Source of the DNA: CAYLJO01 sp964383905
Lineage (GTDB): Bacteria > Acidobacteriota > Blastocatellia > Pyrinomonadales > Pyrinomonadaceae
Direction of reading: 5' to 3'
Assembly: GCA_964383905.1 (NCBI GenBank)
Contig: CAYLJO010000021.1
Coordinates: 1-43,950 of the forward strand
DNA length: 43,950 bases
Positions 6,729 through 15,776 of the stretch are shown in pieces. Below the pieces are notes generated by a model. The model did not search any database. It worked only from the letters and a program-made list of their open reading frames with translations, and was not told the DNA's origin. Made by a program: the position numbers and the translations under genes. Position 1 is the stretch's first letter. Each line of letters starts with the position of its first letter.

Positions 6729-8966
6729 TCACTGTTTTTTAAGATACTTTGTCATGCGTAGGCTCGTGCCATCATCGACGCGCTCGAACTCAACTTCATC
6801 CATCAGCATGCGAATCAATTTTAGCCCCCAGCCGCGACGCCCCTTCGCGGCATCCGGCCCACCGCCGCCATTATTCTGATGGCTATCATTGATGCTATTT
6901 TGCGCGGCGGTATCTGGAGGGACGACACCGCGGCTCGAAACCGTCATGACTAATTTATCACTTTCGACGCGAAATCGCTGATAAATTTTTCGGTCGGGGC
7001 TCAGGCTATGCTCCGTAGCGTTAATACAGGCTTCAACAAGGGCCGTTTTGATCTGATTAATAGCTTCCGGTTGGAAGGCGACGCGGCGAGCGATCTGGTC
7101 AACCGTGCTGGCAGCAATCAGTTCCGTGTCGTCGCCCATGGGAATCACCAGTTCGAATTCGTCCGGGGCGGTTTCGTCTTTCCCCGGAGCGGGGCCCGCA
7201 CTGATGCGCGCTGTCAGAAGTTCCAGTTGCCGGCGGCTCGAGCTGTAAGCATGGCGCGCCGCGAGCAATTCATTGGCCTCGTCTGTAAAACCTTCGGTCG
7301 CAACGAGCCACAAGCGCACGCGATTCCAACCACAGGCGCGCGCCGCATTCGTTAATCGGTCGCACCACACTTCGGTGATACCCCGGCCGGCTTCCAGCTT
7401 TGATTCTATCTCTATAGCAAGCCAGACCACTTCGTTAGCGTCCGTGTAGTTGCCGGCGGTAAAGCCATGTGCGATGGCGCAACGCTCTTCGTCACACACA
7501 TTTCGCATCGGCGGATAAAAAGAGGCGCAGTTTCCCGTAGCGATAACTTGGGGCAGACTCACAAGGTCCGTTTCAGCGTCCAGGCCGGCCGTGATCGCAT
7601 CCGCCTCCGCCCCTTTGTAGAGGCGGCTGAAGCGGTCGTAATGCAGGAGGCTGGCGGGCACGCGCTGGCAATCGAAACGGGCAAGCAGGTCTCGTAGGTT
7701 GAGCGCAGTCTCGCGCCGGTAATGCCGCGCCATCGTCTGCGGCGCACGCTTTAAGGCGTCGATCAAAGTTTCGGCGACGACCAGGGCGCGCGGGTCGCCC
7801 GCGACCTCCAGTCGATAACGGGTCTGAAGGTAATCCTTCCAAAGGGAAGGCCCCGTTCCCATCTCCACAAAATTTGCGTTCAAGGTTATCAACTCGTGCA
7901 GGTGCAGCCTGTGTAAGACGTGCCGAAATTGATCCCCTTCCAGACCGAGTCTTTTTCTCCACGTCTCGACAGAAGCCTTACCGCCGTCGCCCGCCGCCGA
8001 TTCATAAAGTACGCGGACAAGGCCGCGGCGCGTTGCCGGTTGCGGCGCGATCTCTTCAAGGATGGAGTTAAAGTGGCGATGGATGCGGCCGCCCATCAAC
8101 TCGTCAATGTAAAGCTGCTGGCAGTGGAGGAAGCTGTTGAGCGCGGTCTTGCCCTCGCGCGCGGCCTGAAACAGCGCGTTGATGAAGAAGGGTTTACCCG
8201 CGCACTGCTGCACGATTAGGTCGCGGGTTTGGTCGCTGGTGGCGACCTCCGTGCGCCTCGATAAATATTCGACCATCAGGCGCGCGTCCCGCTCGCCGAG
8301 ACACTCTAAGCGTAAGACGCTGACAGGATCTAAGATATTACGCGTGTCATGCAAGACATCCGAGAGCTGGCGGCGGAGGCCACCGAGGACAAAGGCTTCG
8401 GTTGAACGTGTGAAGGCTTGCGCGATCTCGGAGCACAGGTCGACCTCCCCCTCGAGCTTTCCGGCCACTTGAAAGTCATCAAGCATGACTATCGAACGTA
8501 CGCCGTGTGCCGCGGCGCGTTGCGGGGCGCCCAGGCAAAGGCGAATGAAAGCCCGTTCATCGCCTCCGGCGCGCGCGCGCTCGGTCGCTTCAATGAAGTG
8601 TCCGATCCAATCTTCGTCCGCCGGCGAGGCGAGCTCAAGTAGATCGGTCAATGAAAGCGAAGCATTATTCTGTGAGGGCCCGCGGCGGCGGAAGGCGATA
8701 ACATGCTGAAGGAATAGGTGTAAAAAGCGCTCGGCTGCGCCCGCCGGGGTTTTGTCATTGCGCGTCAGGTTAAAGTAGACCGGGACGGTATTACCGCGCG
8801 GGCGGAACAACTCGTCATAAGCCTGGCGCAACAGCTCGGAGAGGCCCGCGGCGGGTGCGGCCATAATCAGCAGGCCACGCCGCTCCGCGCCGTTAGAGGC
8901 AAGGCGCACGATCTGTTGCAATTCGTTGGCCCGGCCGACGAATTCTTCAGGCTCAATGCGGCCCAT
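6729..8966 (-). CDS. AAA/STAND-like ATPase fused to RsbW-like HATPase (anti-sigma kinase) domain
   Basis: 745 residues from ATG 8966. I chose this start because family-like sequence (EPEEFVGRANELQQIV) begins at once. The frame is open further upstream, but that part overlaps the GGDEF gene and reads as its shadow. Residues 8-330 look like an AAA/Orc-type ATPase: VGRANEL, a P-loop position reading AAPAAGLS (36-43), and a Walker B-like SIVMLDDFQ (D163, D164). The P-loop has Leu where the Lys should be, so nucleotide hydrolysis is doubtful. Helical, winged-helix-like sequence follows. Residues about 500-600 (NEVVWLAIEIE; NRVRLWLVATEGFTDEANELL) vaguely recall a restriction-endonuclease-like fold. 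Residues 613-745 form an RsbW/SpoIIAB-type HATPase: N-box ALVEACINATEH (E645, N649) and G-box GRRGWGL (709-715). It starts 25 bp after the GGDEF stop, so they are probably co-transcribed. The C-terminal domain call is strong; the middle is uncertain. Confidence 0.8.
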   Translation of the reverse strand: MGRIEPEEFVGRANELQQIVRLASNGAERRGLLIMAAPAAGLSELLRQAYDELFRPRGNTVPVYFNLTRNDKTPAGAAERFLHLFLQHVIAFRRRGPSQNNASLSLTDLLELASPADEDWIGHFIEATERARAGGDERAFIRLCLGAPQRAAAHGVRSIVMLDDFQVAGKLEGEVDLCSEIAQAFTRSTEAFVLGGLRRQLSDVLHDTRNILDPVSVLRLECLGERDARLMVEYLSRRTEVATSDQTRDLIVQQCAGKPFFINALFQAAREGKTALNSFLHCQQLYIDELMGGRIHRHFNSILEEIAPQPATRRGLVRVLYESAAGDGGKASVETWRKRLGLEGDQFRHVLHRLHLHELITLNANFVEMGTGPSLWKDYLQTRYRLEVAGDPRALVVAETLIDALKRAPQTMARHYRRETALNLRDLLARFDCQRVPASLLHYDRFSRLYKGAEADAITAGLDAETDLVSLPQVIATGNCASFYPPMRNVCDEERCAIAHGFTAGNYTDANEVVWLAIEIESKLEAGRGITEVWCDRLTNAARACGWNRVRLWLVATEGFTDEANELLAARHAYSSSRRQLELLTARISAGPAPGKDETAPDEFELVIPMGDDTELIAASTVDQIARRVAFQPEAINQIKTALVEACINATEHSLSPDRKIYQRFRVESDKLVMTVSSRGVVPPDTAAQNSINDSHQNNGGGGPDAAKGRRGWGLKLIRMLMDEVEFERVDDGTSLRMTKYLKKQ

Positions 8967-8991
8967 GATCCGCCGCTTACCGCCGTGTCTA

Positions 8992-11157
8992 TCAGGTGTC
9001 TTCAGCGACATTGCCGGTGAATGTTTCAGGTTGAGGTTTGTCGGGCGCTTGAACACAATTTTTGCCGCTCTTCTTGGCGAGATAAAGGGCGCGGTCGGCC
9101 GCGCCGATGATCGCCGCAGGCGTATCGATCGTGGGAGCGAAAGCGGACAGCCCGATGCTGATAGTGACAGCGCCCAGAGGCTGCGTCTTGCCGTGCTTGT
9201 AGCTGGCGCGTTCGACGCGTCTCCTGATGCGCTCGGCAATTACTTTAGCTTCGCCAAGCGGTGTTTGGGGCAAGAGGATGCAGAATTCTTCGCCGCCGTA
9301 ACGCGCCGCGACATCGGCCGAGCGAAGCGCCGACTTCAAACATTGTGCGGTCATTTCCAACGCCGCATCGCCGGCCTGGTGGCCGTTGTTGTCGTTGTAT
9401 ATTTTGAAGTCGTCAATATCAATCATCATAAAGCTCACCGCGTAATGGTAACGTTTTGAGCGATTCAACTCTTCCGTGAGACGTTCCTCCAAATAACGGC
9501 GGTTGAGCAGGCCCGTCAGCGGATCGGTGATTGACATCAATTGAAACTGCGCGGCCTTCTCCTGCCACTCGGCGCGGTCAAGGGCCAGCGCCATCTGCGG
9601 CGCAATAATTTCCAGCAGACTGAGGTCGGCCTCATCATACGTGCCTCCACCGGCCCTGTCCGTCACATTCAGGACGCCAACTTTCCGCCCGGCGATAATC
9701 ACCGGATAGCTGATGAATGACTTCGTCTTATAGTGGCGTTCGGCGGGCGCGGGCGGGTAGCCCGCGGTTTCAAGGTTACGGACGACGAGGGGGCGACCTT
9801 CGCGCAAGACAGTTCCGGAGATGCTCTCGCCGAGATGTATGCGGATCTCGCGCGCCACTTCGGCGCGCATGCCGATCGCCGCCCTGATTTCCAGCTCGTT
9901 AGAAGCCTCATCAAGCAGTAAGAGCGAGCCGCGCTCAGCCCGCAGCAGTTCGGCGGAGTAACGAAGGATCGCGCGGTAAGTTTCGGCCGGCTCGACCACG
10001 TTGAGGCGCCCGGTGAAACCTTGCAGGTAATCGGTAAAGCGCGTCCGCTGCTCCAGTTCATTGCGCAGGCGTAAAACTTCGAGGGGCAACGCCATTTCCC
10101 GGCAAAACTTTGAAATAATCTTCCGCTTCTCCTGATCGAGACTCTCGTCACCGATTAACAGGACGCCTTTCACCTCCTCGCCGACGACCAGCGGGAAGAG
10201 CTCGGCGACCCTTTCCACACTTTCTTTACGCCGCTTCATTCCGGTATCAACCGGTGTGAAGCCTTCGGGACTCTCGCGCAGGGGAAGCGATGTTCCGGCG
10301 CTGACCGCCAGCCTGAGCCGTGCGTCCGTGGTTTCGATTTCAATCCGCCACGGACCCGTTTTAAATCGTCCGGTGGAGAAAGTCGTCGACAGCGTGGTTT
10401 TATGCGGAAGAAGCAGCGCGACCGAGGCCAGTCCGTTCTTTTCCGCAAAGGCTTGGATTGCTGCGCCGCAGGCGTCAGCAAGTGCGCTGCCTGGTGCGAT
10501 GTAATTGCTCGTCGCGGTGCGCGGCGCGGCCTCATCAATGGACGGGGGGGAAGACCTTGGCGCGGGAGGCGCAGCGGATTCGGAAGCGGGCGCGGTCATG
10601 GTTTCTGCTTGCGCGCCCTCCGGCTCGGGCTCCGGAACCGACTCGGAAATGCGCTTCGCCAAATCATCCAAGTCCTGATGCGCGGCAAAAATGACGTTAC
10701 GGAAAAGATCGCTGGAGAGCAGGTCTTGAAGGTCGCCGACGCGGAAACGCTCGGCGAGCGCACGGTAGTCTGCAGTGGTAAGAAAGGCCCGCCCACCGAT
10801 GACGGCGAGATTGCGTCCCCGGCTGACTTCCACAGGCATAGTAAAGCAGTGCAAGCCCGCATGACAGCGGTAATGCGTCACGGTCCCGGCCTTAAGAGCG
10901 CGCGCATGCGCTTCGCCGCAATAGGGGTCACACAACCTCACGTATTCAGGGGACGATTGAAAAGCCTGGCAGATAGAGTTGTTATTCGCGACCAGAAGCG
11001 CGGGAGGTTGGTGACCATTAACAAGCAGAAGGGAGAGGCCGGAGGCCGCCGCCAGTGACTTTTGGGTCTCTTCCCATCCGGACGGAGACTCCTGCGGCGG
11101 CGCGTCTACCATGTCGCGCTCTTGTGCGGCGGCATTAGAAATAGTCTGATGCTTCAC
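8992..11157 (-). CDS. PocR-GAF-GGDEF diguanylate cyclase
   Basis: 721 residues. Residues about 30-170 match a PocR-type sensory domain with its cysteine cluster (C63; LCDPYCGEAHA; HYRCHAGLHCFTMPVEV; VIGGRAF). A low-complexity Ala/Pro/Glu linker and a poorly defined segment follow. A GAF domain lies at about 385-530 (RAERGSLLLLDEASNELEIR; LGESISGTVLREGRPLVV; GVLNVTD). The GGDEF domain covers about 540-705: TDPLTGLLNRRYLEERL, IDIDDFKIYND, and the active-site YGGEEF (GGEEF 621-625). The product-inhibition site RxxD is kept (R612-D615). The enzyme should make c-di-GMP from GTP in the cytoplasm. PocR domains bind small molecules or metal centres; the ligand here is unknown. The ATPase-RsbW gene follows 25 bp downstream. 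Confidence 0.93.
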   Translation of the reverse strand: MKHQTISNAAAQERDMVDAPPQESPSGWEETQKSLAAASGLSLLLVNGHQPPALLVANNNSICQAFQSSPEYVRLCDPYCGEAHARALKAGTVTHYRCHAGLHCFTMPVEVSRGRNLAVIGGRAFLTTADYRALAERFRVGDLQDLLSSDLFRNVIFAAHQDLDDLAKRISESVPEPEPEGAQAETMTAPASESAAPPAPRSSPPSIDEAAPRTATSNYIAPGSALADACGAAIQAFAEKNGLASVALLLPHKTTLSTTFSTGRFKTGPWRIEIETTDARLRLAVSAGTSLPLRESPEGFTPVDTGMKRRKESVERVAELFPLVVGEEVKGVLLIGDESLDQEKRKIISKFCREMALPLEVLRLRNELEQRTRFTDYLQGFTGRLNVVEPAETYRAILRYSAELLRAERGSLLLLDEASNELEIRAAIGMRAEVAREIRIHLGESISGTVLREGRPLVVRNLETAGYPPAPAERHYKTKSFISYPVIIAGRKVGVLNVTDRAGGGTYDEADLSLLEIIAPQMALALDRAEWQEKAAQFQLMSITDPLTGLLNRRYLEERLTEELNRSKRYHYAVSFMMIDIDDFKIYNDNNGHQAGDAALEMTAQCLKSALRSADVAARYGGEEFCILLPQTPLGEAKVIAERIRRRVERASYKHGKTQPLGAVTISIGLSAFAPTIDTPAAIIGAADRALYLAKKSGKNCVQAPDKPQPETFTGNVAEDT

Positions 11158-11275
11158 CTATGTCGCTTCCGAATTGCGGTTAGGAGGGCTGGGGCCGCGT
11201 AAAAGGCTCTGGGCCGAGAAAGCACGCTTCTCTTGTTCACACTGCCGGGAGGCGTAGCAGCCATTCCCTATGCTT

Positions 11276-11304
11276 AGTATAAGTGCCTGCGGGGCAACGC
11301 ACAA
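11276..11304 (-). promoter_or_regulatory. Possible sigma70 promoter of the diguanylate cyclase gene
   Basis: On the minus strand TTGTGC (11304-11299) and TATACT (11281-11276) are 17 bp apart, about 120 bp before the ATG at 11157. The -10 matches 5 of 6 consensus bases and the -35 only 3 of 6, so this is weak support. No terminator for the opp operon was recognised in the same 238-bp gap. Confidence 0.3.
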
Positions 11305-11395
11305 GCAGTCTACAGCTAAATGCTGTAAAAGCAGGCCTGATGGCCGACGCTCCAATAGATTCTTCTCTCTGTATATAACTAATAGGGTCTTGGTT

Positions 11396-12528
11396 TCAAG
11401 ACGCAATCACGCGCTCGGCATCGCGCAGGCCCGGCGCATCGCCCGGGGCGACCCGCTCTATGTCCGGCTGTCCGGGACTGATACGGATGCAGGCGGCAAA
11501 GTGATTGGGCTTGATCTCGGCCAGCGGCGGCACGACCTCTTTACAGGCCTGAATCGCGTAGGGGCAACGGGTGTGAAAGCGGCACCCTTGAGGCGGATTT
11601 ATCGGTGAAGGCACATCGCCTTCGAGTACGATGCGCCGGCGCGTCGCCTCCACTTCCGGGTCAGGTACTGGCACGGCAGAAATCAGCGCCTTGGTGTAAG
11701 GCATCAGGGGTTCGTCGTAAATTATCTTAGCATCGGCAATTTCGACGAGTTTACCAAGGTACATTACCGCGACCCGATCCGAGACATGCCTGATCGCGCG
11801 TAAATCGTGCGAAATAAAGAGGTAAGTTAGATTTTTTTGTCTCCTCAGGCGCTCCATCAAGTTCATAATCTGAGACTGGATCGAGACATCAAGCGCCGAG
11901 ATGGGTTCGTCCGCGACGATGAAATCGGGGTCGACTGCGAGCGCCCGCGCGATGCCGATGCGTTGCCGCTGGCCGCCCGAAAACTCATGCGGGTAACGTT
12001 TGATGAAACGCTTGCTCAAGCCCACAGTTTCCATCAACTCCTCGACGCGCCGGTCACGATCACGGCCCGCGGCGAGGCGGAATGTATCGAGAGGCTCGCC
12101 GATAATTTGCCCGACCGTCATCCGCGGATTGAGCGACGCGTAAGGGTCTTGAAAAATTATCTGCAAATGGCGGCGCTCTTCTCTCATTTGACGTTGAGAG
12201 AGGTGCGCGAGGTCACGCCCGCGAAACAGGGCCTGCCCGCCGGTCGGTTCCGTCAAACGAAGGATGGCGCGGCCCAGCGTTGATTTGCCGCAGCCTGATT
12301 CACCGACAAGGCCGAGCGTCTCGCCGGGATAAATATCAAGCGTCACGCCGTCAACAGCCTTGACAACGCGCTTGACGGGGCTGCCGCCAACCATTTTGTC
12401 CCAGACGCTGCCGCCACCCAGGTCAAAATGGACACGCAGGTCACGGATCGCGAGCAAGGGCTCATTCCGGCCCCGCTCGATTGGCGGAGGCATCTGCCCG
12501 GCCGGCATGGCGGATGAAGGCTGAGTGC

Positions 12529-12532
<4 letters not shown>
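11396..12532 (-). CDS. oppF: Oligopeptide/dipeptide ABC transporter ATP-binding protein, OppF/DppF type
   Basis: 378 residues. The ABC ATPase signature is complete: Walker A GESGCGKST, Q-loop IIFQDPYASLNPRMTVG, signature FSGGQRQRIGIARAL, Walker B DFIVADEPISALD, and the switch His in FISHDL. The C-terminal extension (INPPQGCRFHTRCPYAIQAC) is the oligopeptide/dipeptide-transporter C-terminal region typical of OppF/DppF. It pairs with OppD at the inner membrane to drive peptide uptake. Its ATG overlaps the OppD stop as ATGA (12529-12532), which implies translational coupling. Peptide, nickel and other substrates share this architecture; peptide is the default reading. Confidence 0.93.
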
Positions 12533-13596
<1,064 letters not shown>

Positions 13597-13693
13597 CAAA
13601 AGTTCACCATTAAATCATTTAACCGCTGGTTCAAAAACTGCCCACCGCCGGCGGTCGAAATACCGCATCGGCCTTCACCCTTTATGTAAATCG

Positions 13694-14791
13694 CTAGACC
13701 TTTCGCATCTGCGGGTCGAGCGCATCACGCAGCCCGTCGCCCAGAAAGTTCAAAGAAAAGAGCGTGAGGGCCATCGTCACACCGGGAAAGATAAACTGCC
13801 ATGGAAAGATGGCGATATTCTGAATGCCGTCGGAGGCCAGACTCCCCCATGACGCGAGGGGGGCCTGCACGCCGAAGCCCAAAAACGAGAGGAAGGCTTC
13901 GGTCAGCATCACCGAAGGGATGGTGAGGGTCGCATAAACGATGACCGGACCCAGTGTGTTCGGTACCAGATGCCGGAAAATGATCTTGGCGGTGGAAACG
14001 CCGGTCGCCCTGGCGGCCAGCACGAACTCCTGATTCTTGAGTGAAATCACCTGCCCGCGCACGATACGCGCCATCGTCAGCCACGACACGGCTCCGAGCG
14101 CAATGAACAGAAGAATCAACTGGTTGAGAGCCGATTTGCTGCCGAACATGGCCAGCAGCACGATGACGATGATCAGGTACGGGAGCGAGTAGAGGATATC
14201 AACGATACGCATCATCACGTTATCAACGCGGCCGCCTAGGTAGCCGGCCGTTGCGCCATAGCTAATACCAATAATGAGCGAGACGATGGTGGAGATGATG
14301 CCGACCATTAAAGAGATGCGCCCCCCGAGCAGTACGCGCGCCAGGATATCCCGCCCCGCATTGTCAGTCCCCATCGGATGCGCCCAGGAGAAAGAACCAT
14401 CCGGGGCCTCAAACGGCGGGAACGACTTGAGGAGATTAACGTCTTTCGGAATGTTGTCGTAGGTGTTGCCCGTCGTCTTCTGAATAATGGGCGGCCCGAT
14501 AATCGCGGCGACCGTGATGACGGCGACGACTATCACACCGAGAACCGCCAGCCTGTTCTTAAGCAGCCTGCGCCAGGCATCCTTCCACAGGGAGGTGCCG
14601 GCCGCGGGCGTGGCCGCCGCTCCTGTTTCAGCCGGCCGTACGTCGGCCTCGCCGACGGCCAGTTCGGGTGCGGTGTGGATGATATCCCCTTCGCGAGGGC
14701 GAACGGGGGGGGCCGGCGGGGTGCCCAATGACGTCAACGCCGGCTCCCTTTGCTTCGCTTCTGTTTGACTGAGTGGTCGTTCGTCCTTCAT
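13694..14791 (-). CDS. oppC: Oligopeptide ABC transporter permease, OppC/DppC type
   Basis: 365 residues from ATG 14791. An upstream TTG at 14818 would overlap oppB by 23 bp and is less likely. A Pro/Ala-rich N-terminal extension of about 70 residues precedes the OppC N-terminal helix (LKNRLAVLGVIVVAVITVAAII). About five more helices follow, including LMVGIISTIVSLIIGISYGA and LPYLIIVIVLLAMFGS. The permease EAA-like loop (EFVLAARATGVSTAKIIFRH) contacts the ATPases. The periplasmic AHPMGTDNAGRDILARVLLG stretch is typical of OppC/DppC. The long N-terminal extension is probably disordered. It is operon-linked to oppB and oppD. Confidence 0.92.
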   Translation of the reverse strand: MKDERPLSQTEAKQREPALTSLGTPPAPPVRPREGDIIHTAPELAVGEADVRPAETGAAATPAAGTSLWKDAWRRLLKNRLAVLGVIVVAVITVAAIIGPPIIQKTTGNTYDNIPKDVNLLKSFPPFEAPDGSFSWAHPMGTDNAGRDILARVLLGGRISLMVGIISTIVSLIIGISYGATAGYLGGRVDNVMMRIVDILYSLPYLIIVIVLLAMFGSKSALNQLILLFIALGAVSWLTMARIVRGQVISLKNQEFVLAARATGVSTAKIIFRHLVPNTLGPVIVYATLTIPSVMLTEAFLSFLGFGVQAPLASWGSLASDGIQNIAIFPWQFIFPGVTMALTLFSLNFLGDGLRDALDPQMRKV

Positions 14792-14795
14792 GGCG

Positions 14796-15716
14796 TCAAT
14801 ACCGGATGCGCGGGTCAATAAAGGCGTAAGAGATGTCGACGATCAGATTCAAGACCAGAATGGCAATCGAGGAGAAGGCGACAATGCCGATAATCAGGGG
14901 CTCGTCGCGGTTCAGGCTGGCGTTAAGGAAATAGTTGCCCAACCCCGGGAGCGCAAAGATGCGCTCGACCACGACGGTGCCGGTGAGCAGGATGGCGAGC
15001 GCCGGGCCGGTGAAGGAGACCACCGGCATCAGGCCGCCGCGCAGGGCGTGCTTGAGAATCACGTCGCGCTCCCTGAGTCCTTTGGCGCGCGCCGTGCGGA
15101 TATAGTCTGAGCGTAAAACTTCCAGCATGCCGGCCCGCGTCAGGCGGGCGATGTAAGCCATATAAATTGCCGAGAGCGTAATGACCGGCAGGATCAGACT
15201 GAGGCTCGGGAAGCCGTTCCAACGCGAGGGGGGCAGCCAGTATAGCGTCAGCGAAAAGACCAGAACGAGGAGCGGCCCGAGCACAAAATTGGGGAGGGAA
15301 ATGCCGAGCATCGCCAACGCCATTGTCGCGTAGTCTAAGCGCGAGTTCTGTTTCAGGGCGGCAAGCGTCCCGGTTGTCACCCCTACGACGAGAGCGAGCA
15401 GGTAGGCGAGCAGCCCCAGTGTCGCCGATACTGGAAGACTCCGGGCAATGATGCTGTTAACAGACTGGCCTTCGTACTTCAGCGAATTTCCGAAATCACC
15501 CACCAGGATGTGGCCGATCATCTTTCCATACTGCACGTACCAGGGTCTGTTCAAGCCGTATTTTTCGCGGATGTTCTTTTCGATCGCCGGAGGGATTCTC
15601 TTCTCGCCCGAATAGAAGTTGCCCGGCGCGAGCCTGATCAGGCCCCACGTCAAGGAGATGACGATCAGCACCAGGGGCACGGTCATGACCATCCGGCGGA
15701 TGATGAAACGGAGCAT
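14796..15716 (-). CDS. oppB: Oligopeptide ABC transporter permease, OppB/DppB type
   Basis: 306 residues, the usual OppB length. The N-terminal MLRFIIRRMVMTVPLVLIVI helix, the SLTWGLIRLAPG loop, later helices (LGLLAYLLALVVGVTTGTLA; FVLGPLLVLVFSLTLYWLPP) and the EAA-like YIRTARAKGLRERDVILKHA loop define the family. It forms the membrane channel with OppC. It starts 60 bp after oppA, preceded by GAGGAA, and ends 4 bp before the oppC ATG. Confidence 0.93.
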   Translation of the reverse strand: MLRFIIRRMVMTVPLVLIVISLTWGLIRLAPGNFYSGEKRIPPAIEKNIREKYGLNRPWYVQYGKMIGHILVGDFGNSLKYEGQSVNSIIARSLPVSATLGLLAYLLALVVGVTTGTLAALKQNSRLDYATMALAMLGISLPNFVLGPLLVLVFSLTLYWLPPSRWNGFPSLSLILPVITLSAIYMAYIARLTRAGMLEVLRSDYIRTARAKGLRERDVILKHALRGGLMPVVSFTGPALAILLTGTVVVERIFALPGLGNYFLNASLNRDEPLIIGIVAFSSIAILVLNLIVDISYAFIDPRIRY

Positions 15717-15776
15717 AAAAGGTTCCTCACAGGGGTGAACGGTTAGCGGAAACCGCTGTCGCCCTTTCCCATTTAC

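Noticed and set aside
6424..6879. Two small plus-strand open frames in the gap before the STAS gene
   Set aside because: No ribosome binding site and no family resemblance; the second runs into the antisense side of the ATPase gene.
8967..9239. Upstream extension of the ATPase-RsbW frame by 91 codons
   Set aside because: It overlaps the 3' end of the GGDEF domain in another frame, is Ser/Arg-rich, and family-like sequence begins only at the 8966 start.
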